NCBI RefSeq assembly: GCF_014200575.1
Contig: NZ_JACHBZ010000010.1
Location: 62,001-126,000 of the forward strand
Source: Mucilaginibacter saanensis
Lineage (GTDB): Bacteria > Bacteroidota > Bacteroidia > Sphingobacteriales > Sphingobacteriaceae
Length of the DNA: 64,000 nt
Direction of reading: 5' to 3'
The position numbers were made by a program, and so were the translations under genes. The first letter of the stretch is position 1, and the number at the start of each line of letters is the position of its first letter. This document shows positions 63,631-64,000 of the stretch, piece by piece. Under the pieces are notes generated by a model. That model was not told where the DNA came from, did no database searches, and saw only the letters and a program-made list of their open reading frames with translations.

Positions 63631-64000
63631 ATGAATTTTAAACTTATTATAGCTCTGTTATCAATAATTTCATTATCATTTTCAAATTATATGAATCATG
63701 ATGATGTAGCTAACATTTCAAAAAGTAATAAAATCGGGATTCGTTTTTTTAAAGGAAAAAAGCCCATTGTTTATTCAACCACCAATAAAACTCAGTTATC
63801 CTTTTTTAAGGATCTGATAAAAAAAGGAAAGGACACTCCTAATTTAAAATGCGACACAACCGGAGAAATAATATATTTCAAAGGCAAGCAAAGATTATTA
63901 AAGATATACTTTTCTACCAAGGAATCGGGTAGTAAACTTTCTTCCGGTGCGGCTACCTATACAATAAATAATAACACAATAACATCTCTATTAGCATATA
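63631..64000 (+). CDS. Secreted protein of unknown function, 5' part
   Basis: An ATG opens a frame that runs through the right edge without a stop (123 codons seen). It starts with a signal-peptide-like MNFKLIIALLSIISLSFSNY, then a Lys/Asn-rich soluble part (KIGIRFFKGKKPIVYSTTNK, GEIIYFKGKQRLLKIYFSTK) of likely beta structure. It is markedly richer in AT and Lys/Asn than the neighbouring genes. No family recognised. It follows the transposase by ~85 bases, so it may belong to a transferred or variable stretch. Confidence 0.6.
   Translation, partial: MNFKLIIALLSIISLSFSNYMNHDDVANISKSNKIGIRFFKGKKPIVYSTTNKTQLSFFKDLIKKGKDTPNLKCDTTGEIIYFKGKQRLLKIYFSTKESGSKLSSGAATYTINNNTITSLLAY

Overview
The window looks like a chromosomal segment from a member of the Bacteroidota, most likely a Sphingobacteriaceae such as Mucilaginibacter or a close relative. 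This is judged from protein families and gene style, not from a search. Supporting signs are the type IX secretion genes gldKLMN, an alternative complex III (ActABCDEF) joined to an aa3-type oxidase, hemD next to a DUF4271 gene, Bacteroidota-type -7 boxes (TAnnTTTG) before several genes, few clear Shine-Dalgarno sites, and dispersed intergenic repeats of a kind seen in this group.

Layout. 0-5 kb: the C-terminal end of a PorW/SprE-like TPR protein, penicillin-binding protein 1A and uvrC. 5-12 kb (minus strand): DUF4271, hemD and gldK-gldL-gldM-gldN, the membrane motor and periplasmic ring of type IX secretion and gliding. 12-20 kb: a secreted unknown, a PhzF-like enzyme divergent from an HxlR regulator across a perfect 36-bp palindrome, hemW, a fasciclin-domain protein, a JmjC/cupin-like protein, a NadR-like NAD enzyme, an NTF2-like protein and a PfkB sugar kinase. 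20-26 kb: a VWA/MoxR-type ATPase pair, then a metallophosphoesterase, a degenerate UbiA-like membrane protein and a methyltransferase. 26-30.5 kb (minus): a three-gene unit of an S9 peptidase-like lipoprotein that has lost its catalytic Ser and His, a histidine kinase and a response regulator. 30.6-35 kb: a TPR protein, DUF4286, an OmpA-like lipoprotein, DUF2461 and DUF983. 35-52 kb (minus): the respiratory block, reading actA-B-C-D-E-F, coxB, coxA, ctaA, ctaB, two subunit III genes, subunit IV, sco, DUF420 and a small membrane protein. 52-64 kb: a deoxyhypusine synthase-like enzyme, two Omp85-type barrel proteins, an O-methyltransferase-like protein, a SirB1-like protein, an esterase, prfB with a programmed +1 frameshift, an unknown protein, pgi, a single-domain Y1 (REP-associated) transposase with REP-like hairpins, and the start of a secreted unknown.

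How the genes work together. The 17-kb respiratory block encodes nearly a whole quinol-to-oxygen route: ACIII oxidises quinol, its c hemes feed the CuA site of CoxB, CoxA reduces oxygen, and ctaA/ctaB/sco/DUF420 make heme A and support copper-site assembly. GldKLMN, with the SprE-like fragment, belong to protein export and gliding. The pseudo-peptidase/kinase/regulator operon looks like an envelope-sensing unit. The REP-like hairpins around the transposase recur 5 kb away in a nested palindromic element with no gene, which suggests mobilisation in trans.

Limits: calls rest on reading translated sequence and motifs. No alignments, structure predictions or database searches were run. I saw no rRNA, tRNA or CRISPR array.
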